Shown: positions 48,715 through 55,430 of the stretch, one piece after another
Layout of the letters: each line of letters starts with the position of its first letter
Position numbering within the stretch: position 1 is the stretch's first letter
Assembly (NCBI GenBank): GCA_030646035.1
Contig: JAUSMY010000053.1
Coordinates: 1 to 55,430 of the forward strand
DNA length: 55,430 bases
Direction: 5' to 3'
From: Thermodesulfovibrionia bacterium
GTDB taxonomy: Bacteria > Nitrospirota > Thermodesulfovibrionia > UBA6902
Position numbers and translations under genes: made by a program
Notes under the pieces: generated by a model
The model's input: only the letters and a program-made list of their open reading frames with translations
Told to the model about the DNA's origin: nothing
Databases searched by the model: none

Positions 48715-49437
48715 ATGAAAAGAAATCTTAAGTTAGGCCGATGGTCAGAGGATGAACTGAATGATCTGATCTACAGTTCATCTAAGATCAAAGAGGCAGG
48801 GAGCCGTATAGATCATCTCTCCGGAAGGTTTATTGATTCTTCTTATTCCGCTTCAACTCTTATAGGCAGCCATGAGTTACCGGAAGAATTAGTTGTCAGT
48901 CTTGACGGTGTAGACTGCTTCACATTCATTGATTATATAGAGGCGATGAGATTATCAAGGTCATTCAGTGATTTCATTGAAAATCTAAAGAAGGTCAGAT
49001 ACAGGGAAGGGCAGGTCTCTTTCAAAAGCAGGAATCATTTCTTTACCGACTGGATAGGAAATAACAGTCTCTTTGTGAAAGACATTACAAAGGAGATAGG
49101 CAGCCGGACTGTTGAGAGAACTATTAAGCACCTGAATAAAAGAGATGACGGCACTTTTATTATTAAAGGTATTGATCCAGTATGGAGAGACATATCATCC
49201 CTTCCTTCCGGGAATATTGACGATGTGATCCTTGATAAATTGAAGACAGGTGATTATGTCGGTATTTATTCGAAGGCCTCGGGGCTGGATGTTTCACATG
49301 TCGGAATTCTCATAAAGACAGGGAAGGACATTTTTCTTAGGCATGCTTCTTCGATCAAGGGAAAAGTGATTGACGAGGATTTCAAAGAGTATGTTTCTAA
49401 CAAAGCGGGAATTATTGTGCTGAGGCCGATAGGGTGA
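48715..49437 (+). CDS. DUF1460-family protein (N-acetylmuramoyl-L-alanine amidase-like)
   Basis: A 240-residue NlpC/P60-like fold of the DUF1460 family. LDGVDCFTFIDYIEAM holds the expected catalytic Cys, and VSHVGILIK the His. The length fits the family. Structural work on DUF1460 members points to muropeptide amidase activity. No signal peptide is evident, so it may act in the cytoplasm on imported muropeptides. It sits seven bases before the AmpG permease gene, a fitting partner. Confidence 0.85.
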   Translation: MKRNLKLGRWSEDELNDLIYSSSKIKEAGSRIDHLSGRFIDSSYSASTLIGSHELPEELVVSLDGVDCFTFIDYIEAMRLSRSFSDFIENLKKVRYREGQVSFKSRNHFFTDWIGNNSLFVKDITKEIGSRTVERTIKHLNKRDDGTFIIKGIDPVWRDISSLPSGNIDDVILDKLKTGDYVGIYSKASGLDVSHVGILIKTGKDIFLRHASSIKGKVIDEDFKEYVSNKAGIIVLRPIG

Positions 49438-49444
49438 CAGAAGA

Positions 49445-50689
49445 ATGAAAAATAAGCTCTCGTTATTTAAAGTGATGCTGAGCCGTCGCATGCTTGTTTC
49501 ATTGATCATGGGCTTTGCCTGCGGGCTGCCGCTGCTTCTTACTATGACGGTTCTGCAGGCATGGATGAAGGAAGCCGGAGTGGATCTGACGGTTATCGGC
49601 ATTATGTCACTTGTCGGCCTTCCATACACCCTCAAATTTATATGGGCACCTTTCCTTGACCGGTTCACCCTTCCTTTTCTGGGACGCAGAAGGGGATGGC
49701 TGCTCATAGCTCAGATAGCATTGATCTTTTCAATCGCCGGGCTTGGGTTTACCGACCCTGCTAAGAGTCCATGGCTGGTTGCTTTTGCAGCTTTTGTCGT
49801 CACATTCTTCAGCGCTTCACAGGATATTGTCGTGGATGCCTATCGCAGAGAGGACATGGCTGACGAAGAACTTGGATTAGGCTCTTCACTTTATGTGAAC
49901 GGCTACCGTGTCGGTATGCTCCTTGCCTCTGGCGGCGGGCTTATTATGGCAGACCATATATCATTTTCATGGGTGTATATGATAATGGCGGCATGCATGC
50001 TGCCGGGTGTCATTACTACACTGATCACGCCTGAACCTGCGAATCCTATGGGTACTCCCAAGAACATGCGTGATGCTGTGCTGAACCCGCTTATTGAATA
50101 TTTCTCCAGAGAAGGGGCGTTGTGGATACTGGCATTTATTCTCTTTTATAAGCTCGGAGATACGATGGCTAGCGCTATGACAACGCCTTTTTATTTAGAC
50201 ATCGGATTTTCAAAGACCGAGATCGGCACGATCGTTAAACTTTTTGGTTTCTGGGCAACGATAATCGGCAGTCTCATAGGCGGGATAACTATGCTGCGCC
50301 TTGGTATAAACCGTTCACTCTGGATCTTCGGTTTTTTTCAGGCGATATCCACCGCAGGGTTTGCTCTTCTTGCGCAGATCGGCCACAGCCTTCCCGCACT
50401 TGCCGGGGTCATAGTCTTTGAAAACCTGAGCGGCGGCATGGGAACCGCTGCGTATGTCGCGTTTATGGGGAGCATAACAAACAAAAAATTTACTGCCACG
50501 CAATATGCGTTATTGAGCAGCCTTATGGGAGTGCCCAGGGTTATAGCCTCAGCGCCAACAGGTTATCTTGCCAAGTATATGGGCTGGGAGTTGTTTTTTA
50601 TCGCCTGTACGCTGATTGCAATACCAGGCATGCTTCTCCTTTTAAAGTTTGCCCCATGGAGTCCCAATGAAAGCGTTAAAACAGTTTAA
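49445..50689 (+). CDS. ampG: AmpG-like muropeptide permease (MFS)
   Basis: A 414-residue, 12-helix major-facilitator protein. FACGLPLLLTMTVLQAWMKEAGVDLTVIGIMSLVGLPYTLKFIWAPFLDR is the AmpG N-terminal half, seen here in pieces of under 20. SASQDIVVDAYRRE is the second diagnostic motif. AmpG imports anhydro-muropeptides for cell-wall recycling. The pairing with the DUF1460 gene supports this substrate. It is followed by a candidate promoter for rlpA. Confidence 0.92.
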   Translation: MKNKLSLFKVMLSRRMLVSLIMGFACGLPLLLTMTVLQAWMKEAGVDLTVIGIMSLVGLPYTLKFIWAPFLDRFTLPFLGRRRGWLLIAQIALIFSIAGLGFTDPAKSPWLVAFAAFVVTFFSASQDIVVDAYRREDMADEELGLGSSLYVNGYRVGMLLASGGGLIMADHISFSWVYMIMAACMLPGVITTLITPEPANPMGTPKNMRDAVLNPLIEYFSREGALWILAFILFYKLGDTMASAMTTPFYLDIGFSKTEIGTIVKLFGFWATIIGSLIGGITMLRLGINRSLWIFGFFQAISTAGFALLAQIGHSLPALAGVIVFENLSGGMGTAAYVAFMGSITNKKFTATQYALLSSLMGVPRVIASAPTGYLAKYMGWELFFIACTLIAIPGMLLLLKFAPWSPNESVKTV

Positions 50690-50719
50690 TAACAATATGT
50701 TACTCATATGTCGTAAAGC

Positions 50720-50749
50720 TTTACATTAAGTTGATATATTAAATATAAT
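50720..50749 (+). promoter_or_regulatory. Promoter of rlpA-like gene
   Basis: TTTACA and TATAAT 18 bases apart. The predicted start is near 50756, only about seven bases before the ATG at 50763, and no Shine-Dalgarno is present. Confidence 0.5.
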
Positions 50750-50762
50750 TACCATTATAAAG

Positions 50763-51461
50763 ATGAGGAGCTACTTAAACAAGAAGCTTGTTGTTATCTT
50801 CAGTATCAGTCTTGTATTAACCTCTTTTATATCTTCCTGTGCTGTTATCAAAGCGCCTTACACAATTACCAAGGGAGTTGTGAAGGGGACATATTATGCC
50901 GTAAAAGGCACATATGAACTCACTGCCGGCGCCACAAAGCTTGTCTATTCCATAGGTAAATATACCTTCAACGTAGTCCGCGCACCGCTTGACTGGCCTC
51001 TGATAAATGATGAGATAGAAACCATTGACGGGCTTCCCGTAAAGGAAGCCATCAGGCTGGGAAGAGTTAAGAATTCTCCTTATACAGTCAAAGGCAAAAA
51101 GTACTTTCCCATGTCTGTTGAAAAGGCAAAGACCTATAACGAGGTCGGCATAGCATCATGGTATGGATATGAGACACGCAATAAGAAGTTCGGTTATATG
51201 ACTGCAAACGGAGAGAAGTTCGTTCCTGAAGAACTTACCGCAGCTCATAAACTTCTTCCTCTGCCCATCAACGTTAAGGTGACGAACCTTGAGAACAAGA
51301 GGTCTATAATTGTGAGGGTCAATGACAGAGGGCCGTTTCCGAGCGACCATAATGCTGACTCAGGGAAAAGGATAATAGACCTCAGCATGGGTGCGGCAAA
51401 GATGCTTGGTTTTTATGAAAAGGGAACGGCAAAGGTTAAGGTTGAAGTGGTAGGACTTTGA
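50763..51461 (+). CDS. rlpA: RlpA-like lipoprotein (septal ring lytic transglycosylase family)
   Basis: A 232-residue lipoprotein. The lipobox ends ISSC; a repeat-like hydrophobic segment follows (GVVKGTYYAVKGTYELTAGATK). A double-psi beta-barrel (about 125-230) has GIASWYGYETRNKKFG, TANGE, TAAHKLLPLPINVKVTN and RVNDRGPFPS, then DLSMGAAKMLGF. RlpA cleaves naked glycan strands during daughter-cell separation. There is no SPOR domain, which Escherichia coli RlpA has at its C-terminus. Confidence 0.92.
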   Translation: MRSYLNKKLVVIFSISLVLTSFISSCAVIKAPYTITKGVVKGTYYAVKGTYELTAGATKLVYSIGKYTFNVVRAPLDWPLINDEIETIDGLPVKEAIRLGRVKNSPYTVKGKKYFPMSVEKAKTYNEVGIASWYGYETRNKKFGYMTANGEKFVPEELTAAHKLLPLPINVKVTNLENKRSIIVRVNDRGPFPSDHNADSGKRIIDLSMGAAKMLGFYEKGTAKVKVEVVGL

Positions 51462-51473
51462 GGTATTAACTAA

Positions 51474-52796
51474 CTATTTACTGCTTCTGATCCTATCCTG
51501 CCACTTCCTCGCGTTATCAAGTATAGCGTCTTCATCACCAGTCATCAGCCTTCTCTTATCAAGCAGGATCTTTCCGTTGACCATGACGGTTTCAATATCG
51601 GATGGCTGCATTGCATAAGTGATATGCGAGTAAATATCATAAAGAGGCATCAGATGAGGTTTTGCAAGATCAGCTATGACAAGGTCAGCTTTTTTGCCGG
51701 GTTTTAGAGAGCCTGTCTTATCACCAAGCCCGATGATCTCAGCTCCGGTTTTGGTTGCCATAAGAAGCGCGGCCTTGCTGTTAACAACAGTGGGGTCTCC
51801 TGAGACAGCTTTATGAACCTTTGCAGCTGTTGCCATCTCACCTAAGATGCTAAGGTCATTGTTGCTTGCAGCGCCGTCAGTTCCGAGCCCGACCTTTATA
51901 CCTGCTTTGAGAAGTTTCGGTACAGGCGCAAAGCCTGATGCAAGCTTCAGGTTGCTTTCGATGCAGTGTGCGACACCGACCTTTCTTTCTGCGAGTATCT
52001 CAATATCTCTGTCAGTCAGCCATACACAATGGGCTGCTGAGACGCGTTCTGAAAGAAAACCTATGGAGTCAAGATGTTCTACCGGTGTCTTTCCATACCG
52101 CTCTTTGCACTGGGCTACTTCAAACTCTGTTTCAGAAAGGTGGGTATGCAGTGCTACATCATATTTTTCAGCAAGCACTCTTGCACGTGTGTAATTATCA
52201 GGGCTGCAGGTAAATGTAGCGTGCGGCGCAACAGATGTAGTGACAAGTTCATTGCCCTTCCAATTCTTAATGTGCTCTTCAGCTTTTTTAAAGTAATCAT
52301 CCGGGCCTGTCGCATAATCTTTCCACGGGAAGTCGATAATGCCGGAACCGAGGACAGCCCTCATTCCGATATTGGTCAGTTTTTCGCCTGCTATATTTTC
52401 ATAGAAGTACATATCATTGAAGGTGGTGACTCCTCCCTTCAGCATCTCAAGGCATGCAAGTTCAACAGCATCGCCGACAAATTCGCTCGAAAGCCACTTC
52501 ATCTCATTCGGCCATATATGATTCTGGAGCCATTCCTGCAGAGGAAGGTCATCGGCAATGCCCCTGAAATAGACCATTGCCGCGTGGGTATGTGTATTTA
52601 CCAGGCCTGGGAAGACGACCTTGTCTTTGCCATCGGTGATATTTTTTGAAGTGTATTTTTTTGAGATGTCATAGAAGGTGTCAACGTCAATGATATCAGT
52701 TCCGGAAACAGCTACAGCGCCGTCATGGATAACTCTCAGGTCTCCTTCCATCGTCAGGAGATAGTCGGCCCTTATGATATGATCAACGTTTTGCAT
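51474..52796 (-). CDS. mtaD: 5-methylthioadenosine/S-adenosylhomocysteine deaminase
   Basis: A 440-residue amidohydrolase. Metal ligands are HTHAAM (near residue 68), His in VAPHATFTCSPDN, HLSE and GLGTDGAASNND. YFRGIADDLPLQEWLQNHIWP is typical of MtaD. It deaminates S-adenosylhomocysteine or methylthioadenosine to the inosyl form for methyl-cycle recycling. GAAATTACTCTATC-type sequence upstream gives no clear Shine-Dalgarno; asd lies 14 bases upstream on the same strand, so the two form an operon. Confidence 0.9.
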   Translation of the reverse strand: MQNVDHIIRADYLLTMEGDLRVIHDGAVAVSGTDIIDVDTFYDISKKYTSKNITDGKDKVVFPGLVNTHTHAAMVYFRGIADDLPLQEWLQNHIWPNEMKWLSSEFVGDAVELACLEMLKGGVTTFNDMYFYENIAGEKLTNIGMRAVLGSGIIDFPWKDYATGPDDYFKKAEEHIKNWKGNELVTTSVAPHATFTCSPDNYTRARVLAEKYDVALHTHLSETEFEVAQCKERYGKTPVEHLDSIGFLSERVSAAHCVWLTDRDIEILAERKVGVAHCIESNLKLASGFAPVPKLLKAGIKVGLGTDGAASNNDLSILGEMATAAKVHKAVSGDPTVVNSKAALLMATKTGAEIIGLGDKTGSLKPGKKADLVIADLAKPHLMPLYDIYSHITYAMQPSDIETVMVNGKILLDKRRLMTGDEDAILDNARKWQDRIRSSK

Positions 52797-52810
52797 AACA
52801 TCCTTTGAAA

Positions 52811-53824
52811 TTACTCTATCAACTTCTCAGCAATCTGCACCGCGTTCAATGCAGCGCCTTTCCTGATGTTGTCTGCAACGATCCACATATTTATACCGTT
52901 CTCAACAGACTCGTCTTCCCTGATCCTTCCTATGTAGGTCTCATCTTTTCCTGCGACATATATCGGAAGAGGGTAGATATTCTTCTCAGGAGCGTCATAT
53001 ACGATTATACCATCTGATGCTGAGAGCAGAGCCCTTACCTCATCTGCAGAAAGTTTCTTTTCGGTCTCGATATTTACAGACTCGGAATGGCACTTAAAGA
53101 CAGGAACCCTCACAGTTGTGGCTGTTATCCTTAGTGAAGAATCGCCGAGTATCTTTCTCGTTTCATTTATCATCTTCATCTCTTCTTTTGTATAACCATT
53201 ATCCAGGAAACTGTCGATATGAGGAAGACAGTTGAATGCTATCTGATGAGGATAGACCTTTGGTGTTATATCCTTGAAGTTCAGGAATGCGGCGCTCTGC
53301 TCAAGAAGCTCATCCATCGCCTTCTTGCCTGTGCCGGATACTGACTGAAAGGTTGTAACCACAACCCTCTTGATCTTTGCGGCATCATGTATGGGTTTCA
53401 GAGGAAGCACCATCTGGATCGTCGAGCAGTTGGGGTTTGCTATTATCCCTTTATGCCATTTAAGGTCATGCGGGTTGACTTCAGGAACGACCAGAGGGAC
53501 CTCAGGGTCCATTCTCCATGCGCTTGAGTTATCTATGACAACACATCCTGCCTTTGCAGCTATCGGCGCAAACTCTATGCTCCTATCGCCGCCTGCTGAG
53601 AAGAGGGCTATGTCAATTCCTTTGAAGACATCCGCTTTGAGCACCTCGACAGCTATAGCCTTCCCATGGAAGTCGAGTGTACTGCCCTCTGAACGCTCTG
53701 AGGCAAAGAGCCTTAGCTCACCCACAGGGAAGTTTCTTTCTTCGAGAATTGAGACCATCTCATTTCCTACGGCCCCGGTTGCTCCTACAACTGCTACGGT
53801 GTATTTCTCTTTTTTCTTAAGCAT
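52811..53824 (-). CDS. asd: Aspartate-semialdehyde dehydrogenase
   Basis: A 337-residue oxidoreductase. The NADP motif is VGATGAVGNEM, the catalytic Cys133 is in NPNCSTIQM, and GTGKKAMDEL and the His-type HSESVNIETEK follow. It makes aspartate semialdehyde for lysine, threonine and methionine. TTTTTGGAGGAG-like signals are weak before its ATG. Its pairing with leuB, 39 bases upstream on the same strand, is a common arrangement in many bacteria and supports the leuB call. Confidence 0.95.
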   Translation of the reverse strand: MLKKKEKYTVAVVGATGAVGNEMVSILEERNFPVGELRLFASERSEGSTLDFHGKAIAVEVLKADVFKGIDIALFSAGGDRSIEFAPIAAKAGCVVIDNSSAWRMDPEVPLVVPEVNPHDLKWHKGIIANPNCSTIQMVLPLKPIHDAAKIKRVVVTTFQSVSGTGKKAMDELLEQSAAFLNFKDITPKVYPHQIAFNCLPHIDSFLDNGYTKEEMKMINETRKILGDSSLRITATTVRVPVFKCHSESVNIETEKKLSADEVRALLSASDGIIVYDAPEKNIYPLPIYVAGKDETYIGRIREDESVENGINMWIVADNIRKGAALNAVQIAEKLIE

Positions 53825-53863
53825 CGTTTTTCTTTACAACTCCTGTCTAAAATTAAATTTTAA

Positions 53864-54934
53864 TTATAGGTTCTTCACTACCAGGTCACCGACTTCAGTA
53901 GTGCTGTATCCCATCTTGCCGGCTGCGAGGCTCTTAATGTCATTTGCAGTGACCTTCATGACTGCCGCTTCTATCGCCTTGCCGCTTGCTGTTTCCCCAA
54001 GGCTTTCAAGCATCAGACCGCCCGCGCATATTGCTGCAAGAGGATTGATGATATTCTGCCCTTTGTATTTTGGAGCAGAGCCGCCGATAGGCTCAAACAT
54101 CGAGACCCCGCCGGGATCAGGATTAATATTTCCGCCTGCTGCTATTCCCATTCCGCCCTGTATCATCGCGCCGAGGTCTGTGATGATATCTCCGAACATA
54201 TTGTCTGTAACTATCACATCGAACCATTCAGGGTTCTTTACAAACCACATGGTTAATGCATCAACATGAACGTAATCTGTTTTAATGCCAGGATACTCTT
54301 TAGCAACTTCATTGAATGTCCTTTCCCAGAGGTCAAATGCAAATGTAAGGACGTTTGTTTTTCCACAGAGAGTCAACTTCTTCCCCTTGGGATTGTTCCT
54401 CTTTTTGCAATATTCAAACGCGTAGCGGATACAGCGCTCGACGCCTTTTCTGGTGTTGATCGACTCCTGAACAGATACCTCATCAGGCGTGCCTTTTTTC
54501 AGAACTCCGCCTGCGCCGACATAAAGCCCTTCTGTATTTTCTCTCACAACGACAAAGTCTATATCTTCAGGCCCTTTATCCTTGAGAGGGCATTCTATGC
54601 CGGGGTAGAGTTTTACAGGCCTCAGGTTTATGTACTGGTCAAGCTCAAAGCGAAGTCTCAGGAGTATGCCTTTTTCAAGGATGCCTGGTTTAACATCAGG
54701 ATGGCCTATAGCTCCGAGATAAATGGCATCATGTTTTCTCAGGTCGGCAACTGCGCTGTCCGGGAGAACTTCACCTGTCCTTAAGTATCTGTCTCCGCCG
54801 AAATCATAATAGTGAAGGTCAAGCTTGAAGCCTGACTTCTCGGACATGGCATTAAGAACCTTTACCCCCTCAGCAATGACCTCAGGGCCTGTCCCGTCTC
54901 CGGGAATAACAGCAATGTTATAAGTCTTGGACAT
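53864..54934 (-). CDS. leuB: 3-isopropylmalate dehydrogenase
   Basis: A 356-residue beta-decarboxylating dehydrogenase. It begins YNIAVIPGDGTGPEVIAEG. The substrate Arg/Tyr region reads RPVKLYPG and VVRENTEGLYVG, and the metal Asp is in DVIVTDNMFGDIITD, with NAD motif GSAPKYKGQNIINP at the end. ENTEGLY occurs in LeuB enzymes of anaerobes as well as in isocitrate-type enzymes, so isocitrate or homoisocitrate activity is a lesser alternative; the asd neighbour favours leucine biosynthesis. AGGAGAAAATA precedes the ATG. Confidence 0.9.
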   Translation of the reverse strand: MSKTYNIAVIPGDGTGPEVIAEGVKVLNAMSEKSGFKLDLHYYDFGGDRYLRTGEVLPDSAVADLRKHDAIYLGAIGHPDVKPGILEKGILLRLRFELDQYINLRPVKLYPGIECPLKDKGPEDIDFVVVRENTEGLYVGAGGVLKKGTPDEVSVQESINTRKGVERCIRYAFEYCKKRNNPKGKKLTLCGKTNVLTFAFDLWERTFNEVAKEYPGIKTDYVHVDALTMWFVKNPEWFDVIVTDNMFGDIITDLGAMIQGGMGIAAGGNINPDPGGVSMFEPIGGSAPKYKGQNIINPLAAICAGGLMLESLGETASGKAIEAAVMKVTANDIKSLAAGKMGYSTTEVGDLVVKNL

Positions 54935-54977
54935 TATTTTCTCCTTCTTAATACGGTCTTAATACAGTGGCGGTTTA

Positions 54978-55053
54978 TGGTGATCCCAACGGGATTTGAA
55001 CCCGTGTTACCGGCGTGAGAGGCCAGCGTCCTGGGCCACTAGACGAACGCGGC
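54978..55053 (-). tRNA. tRNA-Glu (anticodon CTC), probably chimeric at its 5' end
   Basis: Read on the minus strand it has a D-arm (GTCTAGTGGCCCAGGAC), an anticodon stem CTGGC/GCCGG with loop CTCTCAC (anticodon CTC), a T-arm with TTCAAAT and an encoded CCA. The 3' acceptor strand is TGGGATC, which needs GATCCCA, but the 5' strand reads GCCGCGT and pairs at only two of seven positions. Everything from the CCA end to about 55046 is normal, so the mismatch marks a join rather than a decayed tRNA. Confidence 0.8.
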
Positions 55054-55160
55054 AGGCCAACAGTTTATCAAAGCCGCGCTGGCGTCGCAAGACGCCGCCT
55101 GCCAAGACGCTTCACGGGAAGGGTCCAGGCGGGTCGGACCCGCCCGTGCCTGCCCTCCGA
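55047..55160. other. Foreign high-GC flank beyond the tRNA
   Basis: Sequence beyond the tRNA 5' end is strongly GC-rich, unlike the AT-leaning genes to the left. It holds a GC hairpin (GGCGGGT/ACCCGCC) near 55118-55136 without a T tract. The rest has no gene. Confidence 0.6.
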
Positions 55161-55430
55161 TTACCAACCGAAGCCCTGATAGGGCGTGTCGTCCAGCAGC
55201 ATCTCCGGCTTGCCGGAGCCCAGGATCGACAGGCGCAGGTCCTGGCTTAACCCGGTCTGCTGGTCGAAGAGGCGCTGCTGCGCGGCCGTCATGCCCCCGC
55301 CCTGACCCAGCAGCTGCAACAGCTGCAGCATGTCCGCGAAGCTGAACTCGGGGTGGATCTCGCGGATCTTCATGTCGTCCTTGCGCAGGTCGGCCTTTTG
55401 CCGCGCCAGCTCGATGGCGTCGCGCAGGCC
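55161..55430 (-). CDS. C-terminal part of an S49/protease IV-like peptidase (partial)
   Basis: An open frame from the window edge to a TAA/TGA-type stop at 55161: 89 residues. It runs GLRDAIELARQKADLRKDD, then IREIHPEF, FADMLQLLQLLGQGGG and a Gly/Phe end. The GGLxDAIxxAxxxAxL helix followed by a hydrophobic strand is what signal-peptide peptidase SppA tails look like. The family call is tentative. Codon use is strongly G/C-ending, unlike the rest of the window, and the gene is on the far side of the tRNA join, so it likely belongs to a different organism. Confidence 0.5.
   Translation of the reverse strand, partial: GLRDAIELARQKADLRKDDMKIREIHPEFSFADMLQLLQLLGQGGGMTAAQQRLFDQQTGLSQDLRLSILGSGKPEMLLDDTPYQGFGW

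Noticed and set aside
53370-54269. Plus-strand frame of 299 codons across asd and leuB
   Set aside because: Spans two well-supported minus-strand genes and has biased, low-information composition; a shadow.
1-55430. CRISPR array, rRNA operon or complete insertion sequence
   Set aside because: No series of equal-length direct repeats with spacers, no rRNA core sequences and no transposase-like protein were found. The repeats noted are isolated pairs or palindromes.

Overview
The window is a 55 kb piece of a metagenome-style contig from a Gram-negative, moderate-GC, probably anaerobic bacterium. It has outer-membrane proteins, lipoproteins, a type II secretion GspA/GspB pair, an electron transfer flavoprotein with a built-in ferredoxin, a ferredoxin-nitroreductase, and a copper/silver-type RND efflux system. 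The gene content would suit Nitrospirota or a Desulfobacterota-like lineage. That placement is an inference from gene content, not a phylogeny. Both ends are suspect. Bases 1-19 match an Illumina adapter tail and are followed by low-complexity sequence and an 18-base C run. At the right end a tRNA-Glu has a normal 3' half but a non-pairing 5' acceptor strand, and the sequence beyond about 55047 is much richer in GC and carries the C-terminus of a protease-IV-like gene. This looks like a chimeric join inside the tRNA.

Region 1 (113-18075) is a dense signalling island. It holds a CheB-CheR-PAS fusion, a PAS-containing sigma-54 activator, a GT39-type glycosyltransferase, an ABC exporter, a four-PAS histidine kinase, a lone receiver, two receiver-PAS-kinase hybrids and a receiver-HD-GYP protein. 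One unusual PAS module occurs six times across four of these proteins. Interleaved with them (6239-8972), and following them (18076-20696), are envelope genes with a common promoter design: two 12-bp palindromes 19 bp apart, then a -24/-12 sigma-54 promoter whose GG lies 107.5 bp from the centre of the nearer palindrome in all three copies. These promoters precede (i) a secreted PRC-barrel protein and a cyclic-nucleotide-domain protein, (ii) a cluster with three 24-residue single-helix microproteins around an outer-membrane barrel, and (iii) an ABM-domain protein and an ice-binding-type lipoprotein. The economical reading is a local sigma-54 regulon controlled by the PAS-activator at 3049-4752 and devoted to the cell envelope or surface. 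This is the best candidate for an undescribed system here.

Region 2 (20803-25330) continues the envelope theme with OmpA-like, BON, Tyr-rich lipoprotein, Lmo0937-type, DUF3185-like, BON-DUF1207 and TMEM175-type membrane proteins. Region 3 (25378-33202) is metabolic: a GNAT/acyl-CoA synthetase fusion, etfB and etfA, then a small toxin-antitoxin module bounded by a 70-bp duplication of the etfA 3' end. An unknown gene and a ferredoxin-nitroreductase follow, each preceded by a copy of the same 41-bp promoter-like repeat, and then a DUF6122 protein and a ferredoxin. Region 4 (33541-39760) is a heavy-metal efflux operon (YtkA-like, outer-membrane factor, adaptor, RND pump). Its three pump genes carry C/G-tract sequences read in frame.

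Region 5 (39865-54934) is mostly housekeeping. It contains fabD, a degenerate Mrr-like protein, an HMA metal-binding protein, a TrmL-like methyltransferase, a cold-shock gene with a terminator-like leader, a small two-haem cytochrome, PilZ, gspB/gspA, two Arg-rich small proteins, a YceH-like protein, a lipoprotein, a murein-recycling group (DUF1460 protein, AmpG, RlpA), an MTA/SAH deaminase, asd and leuB. No CRISPR array, rRNA or recognisable insertion sequence was seen.
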